In this document: positions 8,072 through 15,144 of the stretch, piece after piece
Layout: every line of letters starts with the position of its first letter
Position numbering within the stretch: position 1 is the stretch's first letter
Assembly: GCF_014656215.1 (NCBI RefSeq)
Contig: NZ_BNBZ01000039.1
Coordinates: 1-64,000 of the forward strand
Direction: 5' to 3'
From: Streptomyces zaomyceticus
GTDB lineage: Bacteria > Actinomycetota > Actinomycetes > Streptomycetales > Streptomycetaceae
DNA length: 64,000 bases
Program-made: the position numbers and the translations under genes
The notes under the pieces: generated by a model
The model's input: only the letters and a program-made list of their open reading frames with translations
Database searches by the model: none
What the model was told of the DNA's origin: nothing

Positions 8072-9174
8072 GACCGCTGTTGACGGCCGAGCTGCGCGCC
8101 CGGTTGTCCGAATCCGCCGACACGACCGATCCGGCGGGTGAGCCGGACCGTCAGGTGCTGGCCCAGCTGCGCGCGAGCGGTCTGCTCGGCACGGCCGTGC
8201 CGGTCCGGCACGGTGGTGCGGGCGGGGACGCGGTGGCGGTCAACCGGATCGTCGCGGAGCTCGCCGCCGTCAATCCGTCGGTGGCGATCGTCGCGTTCCA
8301 GCATTTCGCCGTGAGCGCCCGGATCGCCGAGTGGGGCACCGAGGAGCAGCGGGAGCGCTGGCTGCCGGGGCTCGCCGACGGCAGCGTGCTGGCGGCCTCG
8401 GCGTGGAGCGAGACGGGCGCGGGGGCGGCGAAGCGAAATCTGTCGAGCACGGGGACGCGGCTCGCCGACGGCCGGTGGCGGCTGGACGGCTCGAAGGCGT
8501 TCGCGACCGGCGCCGGAGTCGCCGACATCTATCTGGTGCTGGTGCGGACGGCTTCCGAGGCGCCGCCCGTGGTGCCGGGCGGGTACGGAGCGGACGGGCA
8601 GACCTTCTTCCTGGTCGGGGCGGACACCCCGGGTGTGGTCCCGGAACTCGGTTTCGGACTCGCCGGCATGCGCGGTTCGGCGACCGGCCTGGTCGCGCTG
8701 GACGGCTGTGTGGTCGCGGACGCCGACCTGCTCGGGCCCGTCGGCGGGGCCGCCTCGGTGATCGCGGGGGTGCGGGAGTCGGGCGCGAGCCTGGGCGCGG
8801 TGTCGGTGGGCATCGCCCAGGGCGCGTTCGACGTGGCCGTACGGCACGCGGAGCACCGCGGGCTGCTCGCGCTGCCGACCGTGCGGCACCGGCTGGTGGA
8901 TCTGGCGACCCGGCTCGAGGCGGCGCGGGCCGTGGTGGACCGGGCGGGGGCGCGGACCTCGGCCGATCCGGGTCTGACGACGCTGCACAGCAAACTGCAC
9001 GCGAGCGTGGCGGCCGAGGAGATCTGCCTCGACGTGGCGCGGATGCTCGGCTCGGCCGGGTACCACGACGGCGCGCGGATCGGGCGACTCCTGTCCGACG
9101 CGCGGGGCATCGCGTTCATGGGGCCGACCAACGACCTGTGCCGGGACCTGGTGGCGGCGTCATGGACGGGCTGA
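8068..9174 (+). CDS. Acyl-CoA dehydrogenase family flavoprotein
   Basis: A 368-residue acyl-CoA dehydrogenase-like protein: FAD-dependent alpha,beta-desaturation or related oxidation of an acyl thioester or acid. N-terminal helical domain to about residue 110 (FGxxE-like region around AASAWSETGAGA), central beta domain with the RLADGRWRLDGSKAF element, and a C-terminal helical domain ending ASWTG. ATG at 8068 overlaps the PrpF-like stop (ATGA); an ATG at 8044 is a less likely alternative. The downstream amidohydrolase starts inside its last codons. No carrier protein lies in this operon, so the acyl carrier is unclear. Confidence 0.82.
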   Translation: MRPLLTAELRARLSESADTTDPAGEPDRQVLAQLRASGLLGTAVPVRHGGAGGDAVAVNRIVAELAAVNPSVAIVAFQHFAVSARIAEWGTEEQRERWLPGLADGSVLAASAWSETGAGAAKRNLSSTGTRLADGRWRLDGSKAFATGAGVADIYLVLVRTASEAPPVVPGGYGADGQTFFLVGADTPGVVPELGFGLAGMRGSATGLVALDGCVVADADLLGPVGGAASVIAGVRESGASLGAVSVGIAQGAFDVAVRHAEHRGLLALPTVRHRLVDLATRLEAARAVVDRAGARTSADPGLTTLHSKLHASVAAEEICLDVARMLGSAGYHDGARIGRLLSDARGIAFMGPTNDLCRDLVAASWTG

Positions 9175-10628
9175 GCGCGGTGCCCGACCTCGTGGTCAGC
9201 GGTCGCAGGCTGGTGACGCCGGACGGGGTGCGGGCGGGCCATGTACTGATCGCCGGCGGGCGGATCACCGCCGTGACAGGCGCCGACACCGCCCCGTCAC
9301 ACGTCGAGCGGATCGACGCGGGCGACCACTACGTGCTGCCCGGTCTCATCGACTCCCATGTGCACTTCCGCACGCCGGGTCTGACGTACAAGGAGGACTG
9401 GGAGCACGGCAGCCGGGCGGCGGTCCGCGGCGGTGTCACCACCGTGATGGACATGCCGAACACGGTGCCGCCGACGCTCGACCCGGCCGCGGTGGCCGAG
9501 AAGGCCCGGCTGGTGGCGGGCCGTTCGCTGGTGGACCTGCGTTTCCACATCGGGCTCGACCCGGCCAGGCCCGAGCTGCTGGCGGAACTCGATCCGGCGG
9601 TGGCGACGAGCGCGAAGGTGTTCATGGCGGGCCACCACACGGCGCCGACGGTGGTGCGTGACCCTGCCGTGCTGGAGCGGGCGTTCGCCGCGGCGGCCGA
9701 GGGCGGGGTCCAGTTGGTCCTGCACGCCGAGGACGACGGACTGTTCGCGCTGCTCGACGCCTGGTGGGGCGATCCGGGCAGCTATCTGGAGTACGAGCGG
9801 CGCCGCCCGCGCACCGGCGGCATCGTCGCCGTCGCCAAGGTCGTCGAGCTGGCCCGGCGGTACGGCACCGCCGCGCACATCCTGCATCTGTCGAGCGCCG
9901 AGGAGGCCGACCTGGTGTGCGCGGCGCGGGCCGCCGGATACCCGGTGACCTTCGAGGTCACCGGCCATCACCTGTCGTTCACGGACCAGGACACCCGCAG
10001 GCTGGGGGCGCGCACCCGGCTTTCGCCCTCGATCCGCGGCCAGCTGGACCAGGACCGGCTGTGGCGGGCGCTGGTCGAGGGGCAGGCCGCGACGCTGGGC
10101 AGCGACCACGCGCCGCACACCGTCGAGGACAAGACCCGGTCGGTCGCCGACTCGCCGCCGGGGCTGCCCGGCGTGCAGGAGCTGGCGGTCGCCGTGTGGA
10201 CGGGGATGCGCCGCCGCCGTCCCGACGAGGATCCGGACGTGGCCGTGGCCCGGCTGGTGCGGCATCTGTCGCAGCTGCCCGCCGAGTTGTTCCGGCTGCC
10301 GGGCAAGGGGCGGATCGCGCCGGGCGCCGACGCCGACCTGGTGATCTTCGCGCCGGACACGCCGTGGATGCTCTCGGCGCACGACGTGGAGAGCAAGTGC
10401 GGCTGGTCGGCCTACGAGGGCTGGACGTTCACCGGCCGGGTCGAGCGCACGCTGCGGGCCGGGCGGACCGTGTGGGACGCCGCGTCGGGGAGGTTCGGCG
10501 CGTACGACGGCCGGCTGCTCGGGGCGGCTCCGGCGGCCGGGGACGCGAACCCCGGGGACAAGAGCCTCTGGTCCGCGACGACCCGGGACACGACACCGAC
10601 GGCGGCGTTCGCCGCGCGGGAGGGATGA
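9162..10628 (+). CDS. Dihydroorotase/hydantoinase-type cyclic amidohydrolase
   Basis: A 488-residue metal-dependent amidohydrolase that opens or closes a cyclic amide or ureide. Metal site: His66-x-His68 (SHVHF), likely carboxylated Lys152 (TSAKVFM), His188 (LHAED), His242 (LHLSS) and Asp315 (GSDHAPH). The core ends near residue 460, and the rest (WSATTRDTTPTAA) is a low-complexity tail. Length and motifs lie between dihydroorotase and allantoinase/hydantoinase. It overlaps the acyl-CoA dehydrogenase by 13 bases and is one base from the next gene. Together with the amidotransferase it suggests a cyclic ureide or imide intermediate in this operon, which is inference. Confidence 0.85.
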   Translation: MDGLSAVPDLVVSGRRLVTPDGVRAGHVLIAGGRITAVTGADTAPSHVERIDAGDHYVLPGLIDSHVHFRTPGLTYKEDWEHGSRAAVRGGVTTVMDMPNTVPPTLDPAAVAEKARLVAGRSLVDLRFHIGLDPARPELLAELDPAVATSAKVFMAGHHTAPTVVRDPAVLERAFAAAAEGGVQLVLHAEDDGLFALLDAWWGDPGSYLEYERRRPRTGGIVAVAKVVELARRYGTAAHILHLSSAEEADLVCAARAAGYPVTFEVTGHHLSFTDQDTRRLGARTRLSPSIRGQLDQDRLWRALVEGQAATLGSDHAPHTVEDKTRSVADSPPGLPGVQELAVAVWTGMRRRRPDEDPDVAVARLVRHLSQLPAELFRLPGKGRIAPGADADLVIFAPDTPWMLSAHDVESKCGWSAYEGWTFTGRVERTLRAGRTVWDAASGRFGAYDGRLLGAAPAAGDANPGDKSLWSATTRDTTPTAAFAAREG

Positions 10629-10629
10629 C

Positions 10630-12480
10630 ATGACCAGAAAACGGTCCGTGGTGGTGGCGGGCGCCGGGATCGGAGGGCTCGCGGCGGCCGCGGGCATGGC
10701 CGCGCGCGGCCTCGACGTGACCGTGGTGGAACGGGCGGGACGGGTCGGTGCCAGGGGCTCGGGGCTCGTCCTGTACCCGAACGGGGTACGCGCGGTCGAC
10801 GCGTTGAGCGGACGTCTCGGGGCCCGGCTCCGCGACGTCGGCCACGTCACGCGGCGCGACGAGGTGCGGATCGTGATGGAGGCGGACGGCACGGTGCTCG
10901 CCGAGGAGCAGGTCGGCACGTCGACGGCCGCGCTGGGCGCTCCGCAGATCCCGGTGCTGCGCACGGCGTTGCACCGCGCGCTGCTCGACGAGGCGCTCTC
11001 CGCCGGGGCCGCCGTCCGCCTCTCGACCGCGGTGACGGGCTACATCACCGGGCCCGATCAGGTCACCGCCGTCCTCTCGGACGGGCACACCGTCGACTGC
11101 GACGCGCTGATCGGCGCCGACGGCATCCATTCGGCGGTCCGGGCCCAGATGCTGGGCGACGGGCCGCCGCACTACCGCGGCTACACCTCGGTGCGCGGCC
11201 GGACCAGCGGCTCGGCGCTCGGTGCGCGGGGGCACGTGGTCAACGGCCGGGGCATCCAGCTGTTCGTCGCCCCGGTGGGCGGCGACACCCTGTACTGGAC
11301 CGCCAAGATCACCGCGCCGCCGGGGGTGTGGCCCGCACTGGGCCCGGACGGCGCCCGGGCGGCGCTGCTCGAGGCCATGGACGGCTGGCACCCGCCGGTC
11401 GTCGACCTGGTGCGCGAGGCTGTTCCCGAGGACATCGTCGTCACCGACATCCATGACCGCGACCCCGTCGACGGCTGGGTCGACGGCCGGGTGGCGCTGC
11501 TCGGCGACGCCGCCCATCCGATGGTCCCGGCCCTCGGCCAGGGCGCGAACATGGCCCTCGAGGACGCGCTGGTGCTGGCCGAGGCGCTGGCCTCGGCCGC
11601 AGAGGTGCCCGACGCGCTCGCCGACTACGCCCGCGAGCGCGCGCCGCGCGCCGGGGCCGTGGTGCTCGCCTCACGTCGTCAGGGCTCCCTCGACCAGGGC
11701 GCCGACCGGGCGGCCGAGGAGCGCCGCAACGCCCATGTCCGTTCCGCCGGCCGGAAGGACGTGGCACTCACCGACGTCCTGGGCTGGCGGCCCAGGGCCC
11801 AAGGCCCCGAACGGGCCGCCGGTCCGACCTCTTCGACGACCGCCCAGCCGACCACCCAGCCGACCACCCTCCGTCCGAAGAAAGGGCCCTCCGCCATGCC
11901 GGCACCGCACATCGTCCTGATCAGCGGATCGCTGCGCCAGGGATCCACCTGCGACCGGGTGGCCGACTGGTGCGCGGAGCGCTGCGCCGAGCAGGGTGCT
12001 TCCGCGCGGGTGTTCACCGGTGCGGAGATCGACTTCCCGGCGTACCGGCCGGGCCTCGGCACCTCGCACGCGGCGGTGGCCGGGTTCCTCGACGAGCTGC
12101 GGGCCGCCGACGGGGTCGTCCTGGTGTCGCCGACGTACCACGCCACCGTCTCGGGGCTGCTGAAGAACGCCCTCGACTACGTCAACGACATCGGCGGTCC
12201 GGTGCCGTACCTGGAGGGGAGGCCGATCGGCACGGTCGCGGTCGGCGCGGCGGCGCAGGGCGCGGTGTCGACACTGACGACGCTGCGCACCATCGGGCAC
12301 GCGCTGCGGGGCTGGCCGACGCCGGTGGGGGTTGCCGTCGACCGGGTGCCGACGGCCGACACCACCGGTGAGAAGCCCGCGCCGGACACGGCGCGGCTGC
12401 TGCAGATGGTGTCCCAGGTGGTGTGGCTGGGCGGCACGCGGGCCGCCGAGAGGAAGACGGTCCTGGGGGCCGTCGCCTGA
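10630..12480 (+). CDS. FAD monooxygenase fused to NAD(P)H:FMN reductase
   Basis: One uninterrupted 616-codon frame joins two enzymes. Residues 1-390 are a group A aromatic-type FAD monooxygenase: GAGIGG at 11-16, and the GD motif at 292-293 within LLGDAAHPMVPALGQG. Residues 391-422 are a Pro/Thr-rich linker (TSSTTAQPTTQPTTLRP). Residues 424-616 are an SsuE/ChrR-type flavodoxin-fold reductase with SGSLRQGST and SPTYHATVSGLLKNA. An internal ATG at codon 423 could give a separate reductase (GAAGAAAGGG lies upstream), but there is no stop between the parts. Group A enzymes normally reduce their own FAD, so a fused FMN reductase is odd. The reductase may also serve free-flavin oxygenases in the cluster such as 38170. 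Confidence 0.82.
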   Translation: MTRKRSVVVAGAGIGGLAAAAGMAARGLDVTVVERAGRVGARGSGLVLYPNGVRAVDALSGRLGARLRDVGHVTRRDEVRIVMEADGTVLAEEQVGTSTAALGAPQIPVLRTALHRALLDEALSAGAAVRLSTAVTGYITGPDQVTAVLSDGHTVDCDALIGADGIHSAVRAQMLGDGPPHYRGYTSVRGRTSGSALGARGHVVNGRGIQLFVAPVGGDTLYWTAKITAPPGVWPALGPDGARAALLEAMDGWHPPVVDLVREAVPEDIVVTDIHDRDPVDGWVDGRVALLGDAAHPMVPALGQGANMALEDALVLAEALASAAEVPDALADYARERAPRAGAVVLASRRQGSLDQGADRAAEERRNAHVRSAGRKDVALTDVLGWRPRAQGPERAAGPTSSTTAQPTTQPTTLRPKKGPSAMPAPHIVLISGSLRQGSTCDRVADWCAERCAEQGASARVFTGAEIDFPAYRPGLGTSHAAVAGFLDELRAADGVVLVSPTYHATVSGLLKNALDYVNDIGGPVPYLEGRPIGTVAVGAAAQGAVSTLTTLRTIGHALRGWPTPVGVAVDRVPTADTTGEKPAPDTARLLQMVSQVVWLGGTRAAERKTVLGAVA

Positions 12481-12570
12481 GTCGGTACGCGGGCGAGGAG
12501 GACTCCCTGGCCGGAGCGGCCGGGAGCGGCGAGAAAGCCGAAGAGAAACACAGAGAGAAGGAGAGGTCCG

Positions 12571-12903
12571 ATGTCGTCGTCCCCCAAGTCCGGCGGGTTC
12601 CATCCGTTGCCCGCCCTGCTCGGGCCGGTGTGGCGTGATGCCAACGTCCGGTCGGGTCCGTCCCTGGAGAGCCCCGTGACCCGGCTGCTGCTGCCGGACG
12701 CGGCCGACTGCTACGAGGCCGAGGGCTGGTCGCCCGGTGACGAGGTGGTGGAGGACCAGCACCGGGACGGGGTGATCACCAGCGCGATCTGGTTCCGGCT
12801 GGCGATCGGTGGCTGGTCCAGCGCGGTCAACTTCGAGCCGGAGACGGTCGCGGTGGTCCTGGCCGACGCCGCACCCTCCCCGAGAGGGAGCCAGGCTCCC
12901 TGA
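12571..12903 (+). CDS. Small SH3-like protein of unknown role
   Basis: A 110-residue protein with no recognised catalytic motif. Residues 22-31 (RDANVRSGPS) and the following alternating pattern ending IWFRLAIGGWSSAVNF resemble a bacterial SH3 domain, a small beta-barrel usually seen in secreted or envelope proteins. There is no signal peptide here, which is unusual for SH3b proteins. The start is supported by GGAGAGG five bases upstream. It is the last plus-strand gene before the convergent apoprotein gene, and a hairpin overlaps its stop codon. A role as an accessory binder near the apoprotein is speculation. Confidence 0.6.
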   Translation: MSSSPKSGGFHPLPALLGPVWRDANVRSGPSLESPVTRLLLPDAADCYEAEGWSPGDEVVEDQHRDGVITSAIWFRLAIGGWSSAVNFEPETVAVVLADAAPSPRGSQAP

Positions 12904-12910
12904 CGGGGAG
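12876..12910. terminator. Hairpin overlapping the end of the SH3-like gene
   Basis: CTCCCCG / AGA / GGGAGC ... GCTCCC / TGA / CGGGGAG form a two-part stem with a 3-base loop at 92-94 of this block. The TGA in the internal loop is the stop codon of the plus-strand gene. It lies between convergent genes and can act on both strands, though no T-run follows. Confidence 0.5.
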
Positions 12911-12960
12911 TCGGGTGCGGCGGCGCCACGGACCGCGCGACGTCGTCAGCCGGCCGGTGC

Positions 12961-13401
12961 TCAGGCGAAGGTGATGCGCTGGCCGCCGCCGACGCCCTGG
13001 GAGTCGCCGAGGCCGACCTGGCAGGCGGTGGCGCCGCAGTCGACCGTGCCGGACGGGGTGCCCGCGGCGCCCTTCACGGCCTGGAAGACCTTGTGCACGG
13101 TGAACTGGGTGCTGAGCTTGCCCTGGGCGTCCGCGGCGACGTCCACCACGGTCGCCGGGTCACAGCCGTAGTCGCCGGAGGCGACGATCTCGCACTGGGC
13201 GACGTGGTAGACGGCGCCCGGGGTCAGGCCGGTGCCGGTGACGGTCACCGTGGCGCCGTCCGCGAGGCCGGCGGCCGGGGTCACCGAGACGACCGGGGCC
13301 GCGGCCATCGCGGCGGGCTGGAAGGCGACGGCCAGGCCGGTGGCGAGGGCGGCGGTGGCGCCGACGCGAGCGATGAGGCCGAACGTGTTCTTGACGGTCA
13401 T
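12961..13401 (-). CDS. Secreted enediyne apoprotein (neocarzinostatin/macromomycin family)
   Basis: A 146-residue precursor of a chromophore-binding protein. Residues 1-33 are a signal peptide (basic start, hydrophobic core VGATAALATGLAVAF, AMA cleavage site); the mature chain is about 113 residues, the same size as neocarzinostatin. Cys70/Cys80 and Cys122/Cys127 reproduce the two disulfides of the family (spacing 10 and 5), in the contexts YHVAQC and TVDCGATAC, and the chain ends QRITFA. From memory the phrasing GLTPGAVYHV and FQAV..GTPSGTV is closest to macromomycin/auromomycin. It protects and delivers the enediyne. GGAG seven bases upstream of ATG supports the start. It appears to have its own promoter in the 147-base gap behind it. 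Confidence 0.93.
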   Translation of the reverse strand: MTVKNTFGLIARVGATAALATGLAVAFQPAAMAAAPVVSVTPAAGLADGATVTVTGTGLTPGAVYHVAQCEIVASGDYGCDPATVVDVAADAQGKLSTQFTVHKVFQAVKGAAGTPSGTVDCGATACQVGLGDSQGVGGGQRITFA

Positions 13402-13548
13402 GCGAGAACTCCATGGTTCGAAGGAGGGGGAAGCGGCCGCTCCTCTTCCGGGCAGCCACCAATGAATTTAGCGATCTTGAGGGACCGTCACATCTTCCAG
13501 GTTGCTTCATGAAACTCACTCAAAACACCATGTAATCGGGCCCTACGG
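13402..13548 (-). promoter_or_regulatory. Probable promoter and leader of the apoprotein gene
   Basis: A relatively AT-rich 147-base gap upstream of the apoprotein start and after the stop of the same-strand ligase gene. The AT content (around 13455-13535) stands out from the flanking coding DNA. I could not assign a convincing -35/-10 pair by eye. The proximal end holds the GGAG ribosome site. Confidence 0.35.
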
Positions 13549-15144
13549 CTACGCGGCGACAGTCGCCGCCGTGCCGGAGGCCCAGCCGCGCAGCCGAACC
13601 CGGTCGAACTTTCCGCTTCCGGTCCGCGGCAGTCGCGGCATCACGCGGACCGCACGCGGGCGGGCGTGAGGGGGGAGCCTGCGGCGGCACGCCTCGGCGA
13701 CCCGGGCGGCCACCGCCCGGTGGTCGGGATCCGCGCTCTCCACGAACGCCCAGACGGTGTCGCCCCGGTCGCCGCGGTCACCGCCGCCCCGGATGCCCAC
13801 GACCGCCGCGTCCAGGACTCCGGCCGCGGCCCGTACCGCATCCTCGACGACGGTGGGGGCCACGGTCTCGCCGTGCACCACGAGCACTTCCTTGATCCGG
13901 CCGCGGACGGTGAGCCAGCCGTCGGCCGTGACCGCGCCGGTGTCGCCGGTGCGCAGCCAGCCGTCGTCGGTGAACGGGGTGCGGTCGAGGCCGCCGGTGG
14001 CCGGGTCGAGGTAACCGAGCATCAGGCTCGGGCTCGCCACCTGGATCTCCCGGTCGGGGCCGCCGAGCCGGGCCTCGACGCCGTCGAGGAGCCGCCCGAC
14101 GGTGCCGGGGCGCAGGTCGCCCGGGGCGTTGAGGGCAACGTTCGGGCCCGCCTCGCTGAGGCCGTACCCGTCGTGCAGGGACGCCCCGGTGACGGCGAGG
14201 AAATCGTCGTACAGGGCGGGTGTCAGCACGTCGCCGCCGCAGCCGCGGATCCGCAGGCCCGCGAGCAGCAGGGCCGCCTCCGGGTCACGGGCGGCCTCGG
14301 CGGCCAGCATCCGGTACATGGTGGGCACCCCGTCGAGCGAGGTGATGCGCTCGGTCGCGATCCGGGTCAGGGTGGTGCGCAGGTGGAAACCCGACTCCGC
14401 GTGCAGGTGGGCGCCGGTGGCCCGCCACACCCGCAGCACGCTGTAGCCGTAGGCGTGCCGCAGGGGCAGCGGGAGCAGCAGCCGGTCGGCGTCGGTGACC
14501 CGCATCCGGGCGGCGGTGGCCCGCCCCTGGTGGTCGAGGGCGGCGGCCGGGACGGCGACCGCCTTGGGGTCGCCCGAGCTGCCCGAGGTCCAGAACACGG
14601 CGGCGACCCGGTCCGGGACGTCGAACGGCCGGGCGGCACCGGCGACGACGACGGGCACCCCCGAGCCGGTGGCGCGGATCTGGGCCGCCGGGGCGATGTG
14701 CCGGGCGGGGGCCGCGCCGTCGAGCAGCAGCGGGGCACCGACCGCCTCGGCCGCGAGCGCGGCGACGACCGCGGCGAGCGGATGGTCACAGGCGAGTGCG
14801 ACCGCCCGCCCGGGCCCCGCCCCGGCGGCGGCCAGTCCCCGGGAGGTCCCGTCGACCAGCCGGGCGAGCCGGCCGGCGGGGACGGCTTCGCCGTCGACGG
14901 TCAGGCGGGGGGCGGGTCGGGACGTCGGGCGCGGGGCGGGTCGGGCGGAGTGGTCGGCCGCTGGGCCGGGAGCCGGGGCGGTGGCCGGGCCGCAGGCCGA
15001 AGCGGCGGGTCGTCCGGCGGCCGGGGCGGGGACCTGGGCGACGGACCGGCCGGTGGTCGCGGCGGCGGAGCCACCGGGGACCGGAGCGGGAGTTCCGGTG
15101 GTGGCCGGGCCGGGGAGTGGGTGGGTCCCGGGGCGGGGGGTCAT
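13549..15144 (-). CDS. AMP-forming acyl/aryl ligase
   Basis: A 531-residue member of the ANL superfamily that activates a carboxylic acid as acyl-AMP for CoA or carrier-protein loading. Motifs: TSGSSGDPK at 186-194 (P-loop), DGYGLSEAGP, RTGDTG, GRIKEVLVVHG, and the C-terminal RTGSGKFDR lysine. Residues 1-80 are a Pro/Ala/Gly-rich low-complexity leader not found in usual family members, so the true start may lie further in. The ATG at 15144 overlaps the stop of the ThDP gene upstream (ATGA). With that gene and the ALDH-like gene it forms a minus-strand trio of unknown product. No carrier protein is adjacent. Confidence 0.82.
   Translation of the reverse strand: MTPRPGTHPLPGPATTGTPAPVPGGSAAATTGRSVAQVPAPAAGRPAASACGPATAPAPGPAADHSARPAPRPTSRPAPRLTVDGEAVPAGRLARLVDGTSRGLAAAGAGPGRAVALACDHPLAAVVAALAAEAVGAPLLLDGAAPARHIAPAAQIRATGSGVPVVVAGAARPFDVPDRVAAVFWTSGSSGDPKAVAVPAAALDHQGRATAARMRVTDADRLLLPLPLRHAYGYSVLRVWRATGAHLHAESGFHLRTTLTRIATERITSLDGVPTMYRMLAAEAARDPEAALLLAGLRIRGCGGDVLTPALYDDFLAVTGASLHDGYGLSEAGPNVALNAPGDLRPGTVGRLLDGVEARLGGPDREIQVASPSLMLGYLDPATGGLDRTPFTDDGWLRTGDTGAVTADGWLTVRGRIKEVLVVHGETVAPTVVEDAVRAAAGVLDAAVVGIRGGGDRGDRGDTVWAFVESADPDHRAVAARVAEACRRRLPPHARPRAVRVMPRLPRTGSGKFDRVRLRGWASGTAATVAA

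Noticed and set aside
13160..13519. Alternative minus-strand frame over the apoprotein leader
   Set aside because: Arg/His-rich product in another frame of the apoprotein gene; the signal peptide and disulfide pattern identify the correct frame.
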